This document shows positions 16,199 to 25,457 of a stretch of DNA of 64,000 bases, in pieces. Positions within the stretch are counted from its first letter, which is position 1. Each line of letters begins with the position of its first letter. This stretch comes from UBA7803 sp040219135. Its GTDB lineage: Bacteria > Pseudomonadota > Gammaproteobacteria > Pseudomonadales > Azotimanducaceae. A program made the position numbers and the translations under genes. The notes under the pieces are model-generated. The model saw only the letters and a list, made by a program, of their open reading frames with translations. It did not search any database and was not told the DNA's origin. The DNA lies in the NCBI GenBank assembly GCA_040219135.1, contig JAVJTA010000011.1, positions 558,001 to 622,000 of the forward strand, read 5' to 3'.

Positions 16199-19141
16199 GT
16201 GACCGACCTTCGACGACCGCTGATCCTTCTGCTGATGCTGACCCTGGCGGCGTGCAGCGTCTCGCCGCCGGCGCCGGTGCAGGAGTCCGCAGACCGGGCC
16301 AGCGACCCGACCACGGCCAGCGCAGACACCAGCGCCGCGGAACGCGACGTTGCGCAACCGGCCGTCGAGCGGGCGCCGGCACCCGGGCGTCCTGTCGAGG
16401 TCCTGAAAAGCCCCAACGACCCGCGCGCCTACCGCTACCTCACCCTGGAAAACGGTCTGCAGGTCCTGCTGGTCTCCGATCCCCAGACCGACAAGGCGGC
16501 CGCGTCGCTGGTGGTGTTCCGCGGCAGCTATCACGAACCGGCGCAGTTTCCGGGCCTGGCCCACTTCCTCGAACACATGCTGTTCATCGGCACCGAGAAG
16601 TACCCGGAAGTGGACGCCTACCAGGCGTTCATCTCCCGCCACGGCGGCTCATCCAACGCCTACACCGCCGGCGATCACACCAACTACTTCTTCGACATCC
16701 AGCCGGACGAGTTCCAGGCAGCGATGGACCGGTTCGCCCAGTTCTTCATCAGCCCGCTGTTCGCGGCAGACTACGTGGACCGGGAAAAGAACGCCGTGCA
16801 CTCCGAGTACCAGATGCAGCTGAAAGCCGACAACTGGCGGGCCGCCGCGGTGATGGGCGAGGCAATGAACCCCGCACACCCGGAGGCGCGTTTCAGCATC
16901 GGCAATCTCGAGACGCTGCACGACGGCGTGCAGGCGGCGCTGGTCGAGTTCTTCCGGACCGAGTACTCGGCGGATCAGATGGTGCTGGTGGCACTCTCCA
17001 ATGAGTCCTTGGACGAGCTTGCCGACTGGATCCGGCCGATGTTTTCGGCCATCGAGGATCGCCGGCTCGGCCCGGCGCCCATCGAAGAGCCGCTGTTCCT
17101 CGACAGCCAGCTCCCGGCCACCGTGCGCTATCGGACCATCAAGGACGGCTATCGTGCGACCTACAATTTTCCGGTGCCCGCCATCGAGCAGTTCTACCGG
17201 CAGAAGCCGGCGGAGTACGTGAGCAATCTGATCGGCCACGAAGGTCAGGGCAGCCTCTACCAGCGTCTGCAGCGCGAGGGCTGGATCGAGTCGCTGTCCG
17301 CGGGCACCGGGTCTTTCGACGAGCGCAACAGCCTGCTGGTCGTCGACATCCAACTCACCGACGCCGGCTATCGCAACATCGAGCAGGTCAGCGACAGCGT
17401 CTACGACTACCTCGACCTGCTGCGCCAGAGCCCGCCCGAAGCCTGGCGCTACCAGGAGCAGGCGCGCATTGCCGAGCTCGGCTTCCGCTTTCAGGAGCAG
17501 TCGTCGGCGACCAGCTTCGTCTACCAGGTGGGGCCGCGCTTCCTGCGCTACCCGCCCCGGGACGTGCTCGCGGCCCCCTATCTCATGTCCGACTTCGACC
17601 CCGGCCTGATCGAGCGCTATCTGGGCGCGCTGCGTCCTGACAACGTGGTGATGGAACTGGCCGGGCCGGACGTTCCGGTGAGCGAGATGGAACCGTGGTT
17701 CAAAGTGCCCTACGACATCGAGCCCGGCGCGCCGGCGCGCACCGAAGTGGCCGCAGACGGACTCGCGCTGCCGCCGCCCAATCCCTACCTGCCGCAGAAC
17801 CTCGACGTGCTGCCGGACGAGCCGGAGCCTCCGCGCCTGGCAGCGGCGCGGCCGGGACTGACGCTGTGGTCCGATCGCGACACCGAGTTCGGGACCCCGC
17901 GCTCGAACCTGTACCTGTCGCTCGGGGTGCCGGACGGCATTCAGACGCCGGAAGATCTCGCGGCGGCGAGCCTGTACGTGCGCATCGTCCGCGACGCGCT
18001 GAGCGAGGCGGTGTATCCGGCCTACCTGGCCGGGCTCGGCTACGGCCTCGACGTCGACGGCTACGGCTTTCAGGTGGCGATTTACGGCTACAGCGATAAG
18101 CAGCTCACCCTGCTGGCCACGGTGCTGAATGCGCTGACCGACACCGTGATCGATCCCGCGCGGTTCGCCGTACTGCGCGACGAGCTGCTGCGCGACTGGC
18201 GCAATTACCGCGATGAACGCCCGTACACCCAGGCGCTCGGCGCCCTCAACTACCTGCTGCTGTCGAGCCGCTGGCCGCCGGAGCTGCTGGAACAGGCGCT
18301 GGCTGACCGGACCGTCGACGACCTCGCCGCGTGGGTTCGCGAACGCGCGGGCAAATTCCACGTCCTCGGGCTCAATCAGGGCAACGTGCCGGTCGAATCT
18401 GCCTGGGCCCTGGGCGCCGTCATTCAGGAGCAACTGACGCTGGGCGCGTTTCCGCGTCAGGCCCCGGCGGTGATGAAGGTGACCGCCGCCCGCCGCTACC
18501 AGCTCGACATCGATCATCAGGACGCGACCGTGGTGCTGTATCTGCAGGACCCCGACGGCAGCGTCGAGAGCCGTGCCCGCAGCGCCCTCGCGGTGAGCAT
18601 GCTGAGCCAGACGTACTTCACCCAGCTGCGCACCGAGCGCCAGCTCGGCTATGTGGTCGCCATGACCAACCAGACCCTGCGCGACACCGGCAGCCTGGCG
18701 TTCATCGTCCAGTCGCCGGTGGCTTCGGCGGCAGAACTCGAGCGCGCCACCCAGGCCTTCCTGACCGCTCAGGTGGACGCAGTCCGGGCCATGCCGGATG
18801 CCGCCTTCGAAAGCTACAAGCTCGGGCTGATCACGCGGCTAACGGAACGCGACAAGAACCTCGCGGAGCGCGGCCGCCGCCTCTGGAACGATCTGGATCT
18901 CGGCATCACCAGCTTCGATTCCAGGCAGCAGGTCGCCGAGGCGGTGGAAGCGCTGACCAGACCGCAGATGGTCGAGTTCCTGAGCGCCGCCGCGGCGAGC
19001 TTCGAGTCCCGGCGTCTGGCCGTGTACAGCGACGGCCAGTTCACCGAGTCACCGAGCGTCGGCGAGCCGCTGCGCAGCGTCGAACAGTTCAAGGCCCAGG
19101 TCGAAAGCGCCGACCTGGTCCCGGTTCAGGGCGGAGGCTGA
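16199..19141 (+). CDS. Pitrilysin-like M16 family zinc metallopeptidase lipoprotein
   Basis: A 980-residue insulinase-family peptidase. The inverted zinc-binding motif HFLEH places H122, E125 and H126, and E203 in NAVHSE lies 81 residues after H122, the same spacing as in E. coli pitrilysin. The N-terminus is a lipoprotein signal with lipobox LAAC (Cys19), followed by a proline/alanine-rich linker. The enzyme should therefore be membrane-anchored in the periplasm. Four M16 half-domains fit the length. It would degrade peptides within a closed chamber. The start is GTG, and the last 16 nt overlap the convergent dinG gene. Confidence 0.92.
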   Translation: MTDLRRPLILLLMLTLAACSVSPPAPVQESADRASDPTTASADTSAAERDVAQPAVERAPAPGRPVEVLKSPNDPRAYRYLTLENGLQVLLVSDPQTDKAAASLVVFRGSYHEPAQFPGLAHFLEHMLFIGTEKYPEVDAYQAFISRHGGSSNAYTAGDHTNYFFDIQPDEFQAAMDRFAQFFISPLFAADYVDREKNAVHSEYQMQLKADNWRAAAVMGEAMNPAHPEARFSIGNLETLHDGVQAALVEFFRTEYSADQMVLVALSNESLDELADWIRPMFSAIEDRRLGPAPIEEPLFLDSQLPATVRYRTIKDGYRATYNFPVPAIEQFYRQKPAEYVSNLIGHEGQGSLYQRLQREGWIESLSAGTGSFDERNSLLVVDIQLTDAGYRNIEQVSDSVYDYLDLLRQSPPEAWRYQEQARIAELGFRFQEQSSATSFVYQVGPRFLRYPPRDVLAAPYLMSDFDPGLIERYLGALRPDNVVMELAGPDVPVSEMEPWFKVPYDIEPGAPARTEVAADGLALPPPNPYLPQNLDVLPDEPEPPRLAAARPGLTLWSDRDTEFGTPRSNLYLSLGVPDGIQTPEDLAAASLYVRIVRDALSEAVYPAYLAGLGYGLDVDGYGFQVAIYGYSDKQLTLLATVLNALTDTVIDPARFAVLRDELLRDWRNYRDERPYTQALGALNYLLLSSRWPPELLEQALADRTVDDLAAWVRERAGKFHVLGLNQGNVPVESAWALGAVIQEQLTLGAFPRQAPAVMKVTAARRYQLDIDHQDATVVLYLQDPDGSVESRARSALAVSMLSQTYFTQLRTERQLGYVVAMTNQTLRDTGSLAFIVQSPVASAAELERATQAFLTAQVDAVRAMPDAAFESYKLGLITRLTERDKNLAERGRRLWNDLDLGITSFDSRQQVAEAVEALTRPQMVEFLSAAAASFESRRLAVYSDGQFTESPSVGEPLRSVEQFKAQVESADLVPVQGGG

Positions 19142-21282
19142 GCGCCGGCCACCTGCGGCACCGTGGACGCGCGCCGATCGCCCGACTCGGACCGGCCGAG
19201 CTCGGACCGGCCGAGCTCGAAGCGGTAGGGCGGCAGCGAGTCGAGCAGCGCGCGGCCGTAGCGCTGGGTGAGGATGCGCCGGTCGAGCAGCGTAATGCGG
19301 CCGTAGTCGCCCTCGTGGCGGATCAACCGGCCGCACGCCTGCACCAGCCGCAGCGCTGCGTCCGGCACGGAGATGTCGAAGAACGGATTGCGCCCCTGCG
19401 CCTGTGCCCACTCAGCCATGGCCTGATCGAGGGGATCCTCCGGGACCGCGAACGGCAGCTTCACGATCACCACGTGACGACAGTAGTCGTCCGGCAGATC
19501 GACGCCCTCGGCAAAACTCGCCAGGCCCACCAGATAGCTGCGCTCGCCGCGATCCACCGCATCGCGATGGGCGTCCAGAAGCGCCTGTTTGGAACCGTCG
19601 CCCTGAAAGCGCAACGCCGCAACTAACGCGTCCGGCAGCTGCCGGCGCACCTCGTTGAGCTGGCGCCAGGAGGTGAACAGCACCAGCGCGCTGACGTCGT
19701 CGGCCAGCAGTTGCGGCAGCAGCTCCGCCACTTCCTGGCTGTGAGCGAGGAAGTCGCGCGGATCCGAGCGCATCGGCGGCACCGTGAAGGTGGCGATGCG
19801 CGGGAAGTCGAACGGGCTGGCGATGCACAGCGAAGCGGCGTCGGCGGCGAGACCCGCGCGATCGAAGAAACGCTGGAAACTGCCCAGCGCGGTCAACGTG
19901 GCCGAGGTGCACAGCGCGGCGAAACAACGCTCCCATAGGTGCGTTCGGAGCAGATGCCCGGGCTCGATCGGCGCGCTCACCAGCTCCACGTCGTGCTCGG
20001 AACGGTTCGCCCAGCGCGCGTACACCCCGCTGGCGCGCTCGTTGCCGGCGTAGTCGCGCACCAGCGCCACGGCCGCCATGGCCCGACCCTGCTGTTGCCC
20101 GAGCACGGGCAGCCAGTCCTCGGCCTCGTGGGCATTCGGCCAGTGCACCTCGCCGGCGAGCACGTCCTGCAGCAGGCCGTGCACGCGGTCGAGATCTCCA
20201 GCGATCTCCTGCAGCGGCTCGAGGGCGGCGCCCGCCGGCCCGGCGAGCGTCTCCGGAACGTCGCCATGAGGAAACCGATGGATCTCGAGGGTTTCGTCCC
20301 GGGGCGCGAAAGCGAGTTCGCCGACAGCGGCGTGAAGCGCCTTGACTCGCGTCTGCGCCTGGGCGGTTCTACCCGCCACGCGGGTCACGATGGCGAGCAG
20401 TTCGTCGGGGCGGCCGAAGCGTTGAGCCATGCTGCCGAGCTGCGTGTTCAGGGTGTCGAACCAGTTGCCGGTGGCGCCGAGACGCAGGGAGCTGGCGAAA
20501 TGCTGCTGGGTCTTGTCCGGCAGATGATGGGCCTCGTCGAGCACATACACCGTATCCTCCGGCTCGGGCAGCACGGCGCCGCCACCGAGCGACAGATCCG
20601 CCAGCACCAGATCGTGATTGGCGACGATCACGTCCACGCCGTCGAGAGCCGTGCGCGCTTTGAAGAACGGACACTGGCGGAAGAAGCTGCAGCGCGCCCG
20701 GGTGCAGCCGCGGTGGTCCGTCGTGACCTGGCGCCAGGCGCGCTCGTCGATTCCTTCGCTGAGGCTGTCGAGCTCACCGTTCCAGCGCCGCTCGGAGAAT
20801 GCTTCCAGCAAGGACTGGAACACCACCGTCGAGTCGCCGGTTTCGGCGTCGTCCTCGAACAGGGGAATCTCGTGCTGGCCATCGTAGCGCAGCCGGTCGT
20901 CCAGGCGCTTCAGGCACACGTAGCGGCCACGGCCTTTGGCCAGCGCGAAATCGAACTCGATGCCGCTGTGGCGTTTCAGGTCCGGGAGGTCGCGCAGCAC
21001 CACCTGTTCCTGCAGCGCAACGGTGGCGGTGCTGATCACCACGCGCTTGCCGAGCGCCCGGGCGATGGGAATCGCCGGCAGGCAGTAGCCGGCGGTCTTG
21101 CCCGTGCCGGTACCCGCCTCCACCACGAGCAGCCGCGGCGCCTCGCCGGTGAGGGTGCGCGCCACCTGGGCGATCATCTGGCGCTGACCGCGGCGGGCGC
21201 GAAAGCCGCGCGCCGCCAGCCAGGCCCGATAGCCCTCCTGGATCTCGCCCTTGAGGGCATCGTCGAGTACCGCAGACGTCAT
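19126..21282 (-). CDS. dinG: ATP-dependent DNA helicase DinG
   Basis: A 718-residue XPD-like superfamily 2 helicase that unwinds 5'-to-3', related to damage-inducible DinG. Walker A is GTGTGKTAG with K62. The iron-sulfur cysteines are C at YVCLKR near 122 and the CTRARC..C cluster near 195-205. The DEAH box is VLDEAHH, and the later motifs LFTSWRQL and QACGRLIRHEGDYG are present. The length fits. A duplicated 15-bp segment (19186-19215) adds an LGRSE pair near the C-terminus. No LexA box was identified upstream. Confidence 0.92.
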   Translation of the reverse strand: MTSAVLDDALKGEIQEGYRAWLAARGFRARRGQRQMIAQVARTLTGEAPRLLVVEAGTGTGKTAGYCLPAIPIARALGKRVVISTATVALQEQVVLRDLPDLKRHSGIEFDFALAKGRGRYVCLKRLDDRLRYDGQHEIPLFEDDAETGDSTVVFQSLLEAFSERRWNGELDSLSEGIDERAWRQVTTDHRGCTRARCSFFRQCPFFKARTALDGVDVIVANHDLVLADLSLGGGAVLPEPEDTVYVLDEAHHLPDKTQQHFASSLRLGATGNWFDTLNTQLGSMAQRFGRPDELLAIVTRVAGRTAQAQTRVKALHAAVGELAFAPRDETLEIHRFPHGDVPETLAGPAGAALEPLQEIAGDLDRVHGLLQDVLAGEVHWPNAHEAEDWLPVLGQQQGRAMAAVALVRDYAGNERASGVYARWANRSEHDVELVSAPIEPGHLLRTHLWERCFAALCTSATLTALGSFQRFFDRAGLAADAASLCIASPFDFPRIATFTVPPMRSDPRDFLAHSQEVAELLPQLLADDVSALVLFTSWRQLNEVRRQLPDALVAALRFQGDGSKQALLDAHRDAVDRGERSYLVGLASFAEGVDLPDDYCRHVVIVKLPFAVPEDPLDQAMAEWAQAQGRNPFFDISVPDAALRLVQACGRLIRHEGDYGRITLLDRRILTQRYGRALLDSLPPYRFELGRSELGRSESGDRRASTVPQVAGAQPPP

Positions 21283-21335
21283 GGACTCAGCTTACCGCGG
21301 CGACGAAGCGGCTGTCCGCGCCGGATGACGCCACG

Positions 21336-21377
21336 GGCCGTGCGCCACTGGCCGTGCGCCACTCGCCGTGCGCCACT
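21336..21377. repeat. 14-bp tandem repeat, three copies
   Basis: Direct copies of GGCCGTGCGCCACT start at 21336, 21350 and 21364 (the last begins with C). They fill most of the 101-bp gap between the lysozyme-like gene and dinG. No function is evident. Confidence 0.9.
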
Positions 21378-21383
21378 GGCCGC

Positions 21384-22010
21384 TCAGAACAGCCAGCGGA
21401 AGAAACCGCCGCCGAGATCGTCTTCGCAGCGCGCCAGCTGGGCCTGGTAGCGGGCGGCGCGATTGGCGACCTTCCGGGCATAGCCTTTGACCACCGGCTT
21501 GTTGCGCCAGCCCCCGCGGCGATAGCCGGTGGGGCCCTCGTAGTAAGCGACGTACAGGTGATACGGATCATCGAGGGGGATTCCCAGCGTCCTGGCGCTG
21601 CGGTGGTTGTACCAGCCGATGAAATCCATGGCGTCTTCGAAGTCGGCCCGATCCGCCAGTCGCCGTCGGGTATCGCGCCGGTAGTCCTGCCAGGCTTCGT
21701 TGGTGGCCTGGGCGTAGCCGTAGGCGCTCGATGGCCGGGTCCAGGGAATCACCCACAGCACCCGGCCGCGCGGCGGACGCGCGTCGGACACGTAGCTCGA
21801 TTCGCGGTGCACGAACGCCATGCCGACATGGATGGGCACCCCCCACTCGCGCTGCATGGCGCGGGCATCGTGATACCAGCCCGGCTTCTCCTCGAACACC
21901 GCGCAGAGATCGTCCGGGCGCTCGGGCGGCGTGCTCGAACAGCCGGCGATCAGCATCACGAGCACGACGCCAGCGCGCGCGCGTGCTGCGCTGCCTGCCC
22001 AGCGGTTCAC
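21384..22010 (-). CDS. Lysozyme-like (transglycosylase SLT) lipoprotein
   Basis: A 208-residue lipoprotein with signal sequence and lipobox IAGC (Cys near residue 24). The remainder resembles a lytic transglycosylase-like SLT domain. FVHRESSY holds the likely catalytic glutamate, SSAYGYAQATNEAW matches the GLMQ-type motif, and YVAYYEG is a later conserved block. It would act on peptidoglycan from the inner face of the outer membrane. Its start overlaps the ligA stop by 4 nt, so it is the last gene of the smc-zipA-ligA group. Confidence 0.8.
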   Translation of the reverse strand: MNRWAGSAARARAGVVLVMLIAGCSSTPPERPDDLCAVFEEKPGWYHDARAMQREWGVPIHVGMAFVHRESSYVSDARPPRGRVLWVIPWTRPSSAYGYAQATNEAWQDYRRDTRRRLADRADFEDAMDFIGWYNHRSARTLGIPLDDPYHLYVAYYEGPTGYRRGGWRNKPVVKGYARKVANRAARYQAQLARCEDDLGGGFFRWLF

Positions 22011-24112
22011 GGCGTCTCTCCGTACTCTTCCAGCAGGGCGAGAAAGTCCTTTTCTTCCATGATCTCCACCTCCAGCGAGCGCGCCTTGTCGAGCTTGCTG
22101 CCGGCGCCCGGCCCGGCGACCACACGGGTGGTCTTCTTCGACACCGACCCGGCGACCTTGGCGCCGAGCGCCTGCAGTCGTTCTTTCGCTTCGTCCCGGG
22201 TCAAGGCCTCCAGGCTTCCGGTGAGCACCCAGGTCTGACCCGCCAGGGGCGCCGGACCTGCGCGTCCGGCCGGCGCCGGCCAGGTTACCCCGGCATCCAC
22301 CAGTCGCTGCACCGCGTCGCGGCGCTCGGGGTCCTGGAAGTAGCCGTGCACGTGCGCGGCCACGACGGGTCCGACGTCGGCGACCGCTTCGAGTTCCTCG
22401 ATGCCGGCGCCCATGAGCGCCTCCAGCGAGCCGAAATGGCGGGCCAGATTCTGTGCCGTGACGCTGCCCACTTCGCGGATGCCGAGCGCATAGATGAAAC
22501 GCGCCAGGGTCGTAGTCCGGCTGCGCTGCAGTGACGCCACCAGGTTCGCCGCCGATTTCTCGCCCATGCGTTCGAGGCCTGCCAGGGTCTCCGCCGACAG
22601 GCGGAACAGATCCGCCGGCTCACGCACCAGACCGGCTTCGACCAGCTGTTCCACCAGCTTGTCGCCGAGCCCCTCGATGTCGAGCGCGAGCCGCGAGGCG
22701 AAGTGCTTGAGCCCCTCCTTGCGCTGCGCCGGGCACTCGGCGGGGCCGACCGAGCAGCGCGCCACGACCTCGCCCTCGGGGCGGACGATGGGATTGCCGC
22801 AGGACGGGCACGATTGCGGCAGAACCACCGCCGCGGCCGCCTTCGGTCGCTTGGCCGCGATCACCGCCATGACCTGGGGGATGACGTCTCCGGCCCGGCG
22901 GACCATCACCGTGTCGCCGATGTGCAGGCCCAGGCGCGCGACCTCGTCCATGTTGTGCAGCGTGGTGTTGCTCACCGTCACGCCGCCGACGAACACCGGC
23001 TCGAGCCGCGCCACCGGAGTGATGGCCCCGGTGCGACCGACCTGGAATTCCACCGCCTGGACCCGGGTGGTGGCTTCCTCCGCCGGGTATTTGTAGGCCA
23101 GCGCCCAGCGCGGCGTGCGGCTCAGGGTGCCGAGGCGCTGCTGCAGCTCGAGCCGGTTCACCTTGATCACGACGCCGTCGATGTCGTAGCCGAGCCGTTC
23201 GCGCCGCTCCAGCAGATCGGCCACATAGGCTTCGGCCCCGGCGCTGTCCTCCACCACGCGTACCTCCGGGTTGACCCGGAAACCCCAGTCGCGCAGCTGC
23301 TCCAGGACTGCGATCTGGGTCTGCGGACGCCAGTCACCGTCGATCTGCCCGACGCCGTAGCAGAACATCGTCAGGGGCCGGCGGGCGGTGACCCTGGGAT
23401 CGAGCTGGCGCAGGCTGCCGGCGGCGCCGTTGCGCGGGTTCACCAGAGTCTTCTCGCCGGAATCGCGGGCGGCGGCGTTGAACGCCTGAAAGTCGGCCTG
23501 GGGAAGATAGATCTCGCCGCGCACCTCGAGCAGTCGCGGCACGTCGGCCGCCTTCAGGGTCAGCGGCAGGGCGCGCAGGGTGCGCACGTTGGCGGTGATG
23601 TCCTCGCCAGTCTCGCCGTCGCCGCGGGTCGCCGCCTGGGCCAGCCTGCCGGACTCGTAGACCAGCGTCACCGCCACCCCGTCGATCTTCGGTTCACAGG
23701 TCAGCTCCAGCGGATCGTCGCTTTCGAGACGTCCGCGGCAACGGGCCAGCCAGTCTTCGAGTTCGTCGCGCGTGGTGCATTTCGCCAGCGACAGCATCGG
23801 CAGCCGGTGGCGCACGCTGGCGAAGGCGGCAAGCGGCTCTGCGCCGATGCGCTGGGTCGGTGAGTCGTCGGTGACGAGATCCGCATAGTCCGCCTCCAGC
23901 GCCACCAGCTCGTCGAACAGCGCGTCGTATTCGGTATCGGCAATCTCCGGCGCGTCGAGCACGTGATAGCAGTGATTGTGGTGGCGGATCTGCTCGCGCA
24001 GCGCCCGGGCGCGGCGGACTTTTTTCGCTGGCGCGGACGGGGCTGCAGTCGCGGACGCAGACGCGGACGCGTCTGGATCAGACCCGCCCTGGCTGGCCTT
24101 GCCCCGGGTCAT
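22007..24112 (-). CDS. ligA: NAD-dependent DNA ligase
   Basis: A 701-residue LigA that seals nicks during replication and repair. The adenylated lysine is K142 in CEPKIDGVAV. A zinc finger (CPSCGNPI and the CSVGPAECPAQ pair) lies near 425-455, helix-hairpin-helix repeats follow, and a C-terminal BRCT domain starts at LAGQTWVLTGSLEALTR. The ATG at 24112 overlaps the zipA stop (ATGA). The first 35 residues are a low-complexity extension (SDPDASASASATAAPSAP) not normally present, ahead of the usual LREQIRHHNHCYHV start. Confidence 0.95.
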   Translation of the reverse strand: MTRGKASQGGSDPDASASASATAAPSAPAKKVRRARALREQIRHHNHCYHVLDAPEIADTEYDALFDELVALEADYADLVTDDSPTQRIGAEPLAAFASVRHRLPMLSLAKCTTRDELEDWLARCRGRLESDDPLELTCEPKIDGVAVTLVYESGRLAQAATRGDGETGEDITANVRTLRALPLTLKAADVPRLLEVRGEIYLPQADFQAFNAAARDSGEKTLVNPRNGAAGSLRQLDPRVTARRPLTMFCYGVGQIDGDWRPQTQIAVLEQLRDWGFRVNPEVRVVEDSAGAEAYVADLLERRERLGYDIDGVVIKVNRLELQQRLGTLSRTPRWALAYKYPAEEATTRVQAVEFQVGRTGAITPVARLEPVFVGGVTVSNTTLHNMDEVARLGLHIGDTVMVRRAGDVIPQVMAVIAAKRPKAAAAVVLPQSCPSCGNPIVRPEGEVVARCSVGPAECPAQRKEGLKHFASRLALDIEGLGDKLVEQLVEAGLVREPADLFRLSAETLAGLERMGEKSAANLVASLQRSRTTTLARFIYALGIREVGSVTAQNLARHFGSLEALMGAGIEELEAVADVGPVVAAHVHGYFQDPERRDAVQRLVDAGVTWPAPAGRAGPAPLAGQTWVLTGSLEALTRDEAKERLQALGAKVAGSVSKKTTRVVAGPGAGSKLDKARSLEVEIMEEKDFLALLEEYGETP

Positions 24113-25245
24113 GCCCGCATGGACATACGCCGCCGGCAGTAGTCGGAGATCCGCTGGCGGTAGTGCTCCCAGGTCTGCCCGGTCATGACGCTGCGCTGCT
24201 CGTCGAACAGCGAGCCGCCCGTGCGTACGGCCACGTCGCGGGCGACTTTGAGCATGTCTTCCAGGGCTTCCATCGGCTGCTCCGGTCCGGGCAGCTGCAT
24301 GAAAAAGCACACGCCCGGGGAGCGGAAGTTGTCGAGATCGGCCATATCGAAGGTGCCGGGTTCCACGACGTTGGCCACGCTGTAGAGATTCGCCCGGGTC
24401 ATCGGATCCACCCGGTGGAAAATGTTCATGTCTCCGTAACGCATGCCGCGCGCGCGCAGCGCCTCGACCAGGCCGGGGCCGACGAACGGGCTGCCCTTGG
24501 GGGCAAGCACGTTGACCATGATCAGCTCTTCCACCGCCGGCTCCGCCGCACGGGTGCCGGAACCCGCCTGCACGCCACCGCCGCGCATACCGCGCGAGGG
24601 CGGGCGTTCGTCCGCCTCGCCACGACTTTCGCGGCCGTCACCGGCGCGGGTCTCGTGGCTGGACTTGCGCGCCGACCAGCGCCGTGGTTCCTTCGGCTCA
24701 TCGGCCTTGATCGGGCGCTCCGGCATGATGACGTCGGCCACCTTGCCGCGCGGGTCACGGTCCGCGGCCTCGGCCCGGGATCCGGCCGCCGATGTCTCAC
24801 GCGGCTCAGCGACCGGCTCGCCTGCCGGCGACTCAGAGGCCGGCTCTCCGGCGCCACTTCGAACCGTTGCGGCGCCAGCGCCGTCGCGGCCGCGCTGCGG
24901 CGTGCCGAGGCTCGGTTCGGTCTTGCGCGGCCGATTTCCGGACGCAGTGCGCGCTGCTTCGGACTCTGACGGATCGAGCAGAACCGGCGCCCCGGCGCCA
25001 TCCGGACTGAACGATGAGTCGAGGTCCATGGCGGTCTGCCGCGGCGGCACTACCCGCGCGCCACCGTTCGGCAATTCGGCCTTCAGACGATGCAGCTCAT
25101 CGATCTCTCCGGTGACCGCCGGGTTCTTGACCAGGTCGAGTCGCAGCGGATCGCGCCGGGCGCGCCAGGCAATCCAGAAGCCGTGCACGACCACGGCGGC
25201 GATGAGCAGGCCGCCTCCGACCAGGATGAAGTCCTTTATGTCCAC
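24109..25245 (-). CDS. zipA: Cell division protein ZipA
   Basis: A 378-residue ZipA, which anchors FtsZ to the inner membrane and is confined to gammaproteobacteria. It has an N-terminal membrane segment (KDFILVGGGLLIAAVVVHGFW), a long charged and proline-rich linker (about residues 40-240), and the C-terminal FtsZ-binding domain (from IMVNVLAPKGSPFVGPGLVEALR to the end). I chose the GTG at 25245, with a GAGGAG ribosome site 8 nt upstream. That gives the N-out topology starting almost at the membrane helix, as in known ZipA. It is followed by ligA with a 4-nt overlap. Confidence 0.93.
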   Translation of the reverse strand: MDIKDFILVGGGLLIAAVVVHGFWIAWRARRDPLRLDLVKNPAVTGEIDELHRLKAELPNGGARVVPPRQTAMDLDSSFSPDGAGAPVLLDPSESEAARTASGNRPRKTEPSLGTPQRGRDGAGAATVRSGAGEPASESPAGEPVAEPRETSAAGSRAEAADRDPRGKVADVIMPERPIKADEPKEPRRWSARKSSHETRAGDGRESRGEADERPPSRGMRGGGVQAGSGTRAAEPAVEELIMVNVLAPKGSPFVGPGLVEALRARGMRYGDMNIFHRVDPMTRANLYSVANVVEPGTFDMADLDNFRSPGVCFFMQLPGPEQPMEALEDMLKVARDVAVRTGGSLFDEQRSVMTGQTWEHYRQRISDYCRRRMSMRA

Positions 25246-25360
25246 TAATCGGCTCCTCGGCCGCCCCAGGCGACCCGACACATCCAGAACAGCCATCGCC
25301 TCGTTGCGATGGCATGGCAGCACTCCCATGCGGGCGCGCCGTAGGGATTCGAGCAGGGCG

Positions 25361-25457
25361 CGGGCCTGTTGAGCCCGCCTACCGGCTTCTGAGCCGGCGC
25401 ACGGGCTTCCTAACCCGCCTACCGGCTTCCTAGCCGGCGCACGGGCTTCCTAGCCCG
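25361..25457. repeat. Array of five mini-hairpins between smc and zipA
   Basis: Five consecutive 16-17 nt hairpins lie at 25361-25377, 25382-25397, 25402-25417, 25422-25437 and 25442-25457. Each has arms of about 5-6 bp that alternate between CGGGC-type and CCGGCT-type, with loops such as TTCCTA. The last two pairs form a 40-bp direct tandem repeat (25382-25421 and 25422-25461). The loop of the final hairpin contains the smc stop codon. Confidence 0.9.

Noticed and set aside
25361..25457. CRISPR-like array
   Set aside because: The units are hairpins separated by four bases, with no unique spacers. The length and symmetry do not fit CRISPR repeats.
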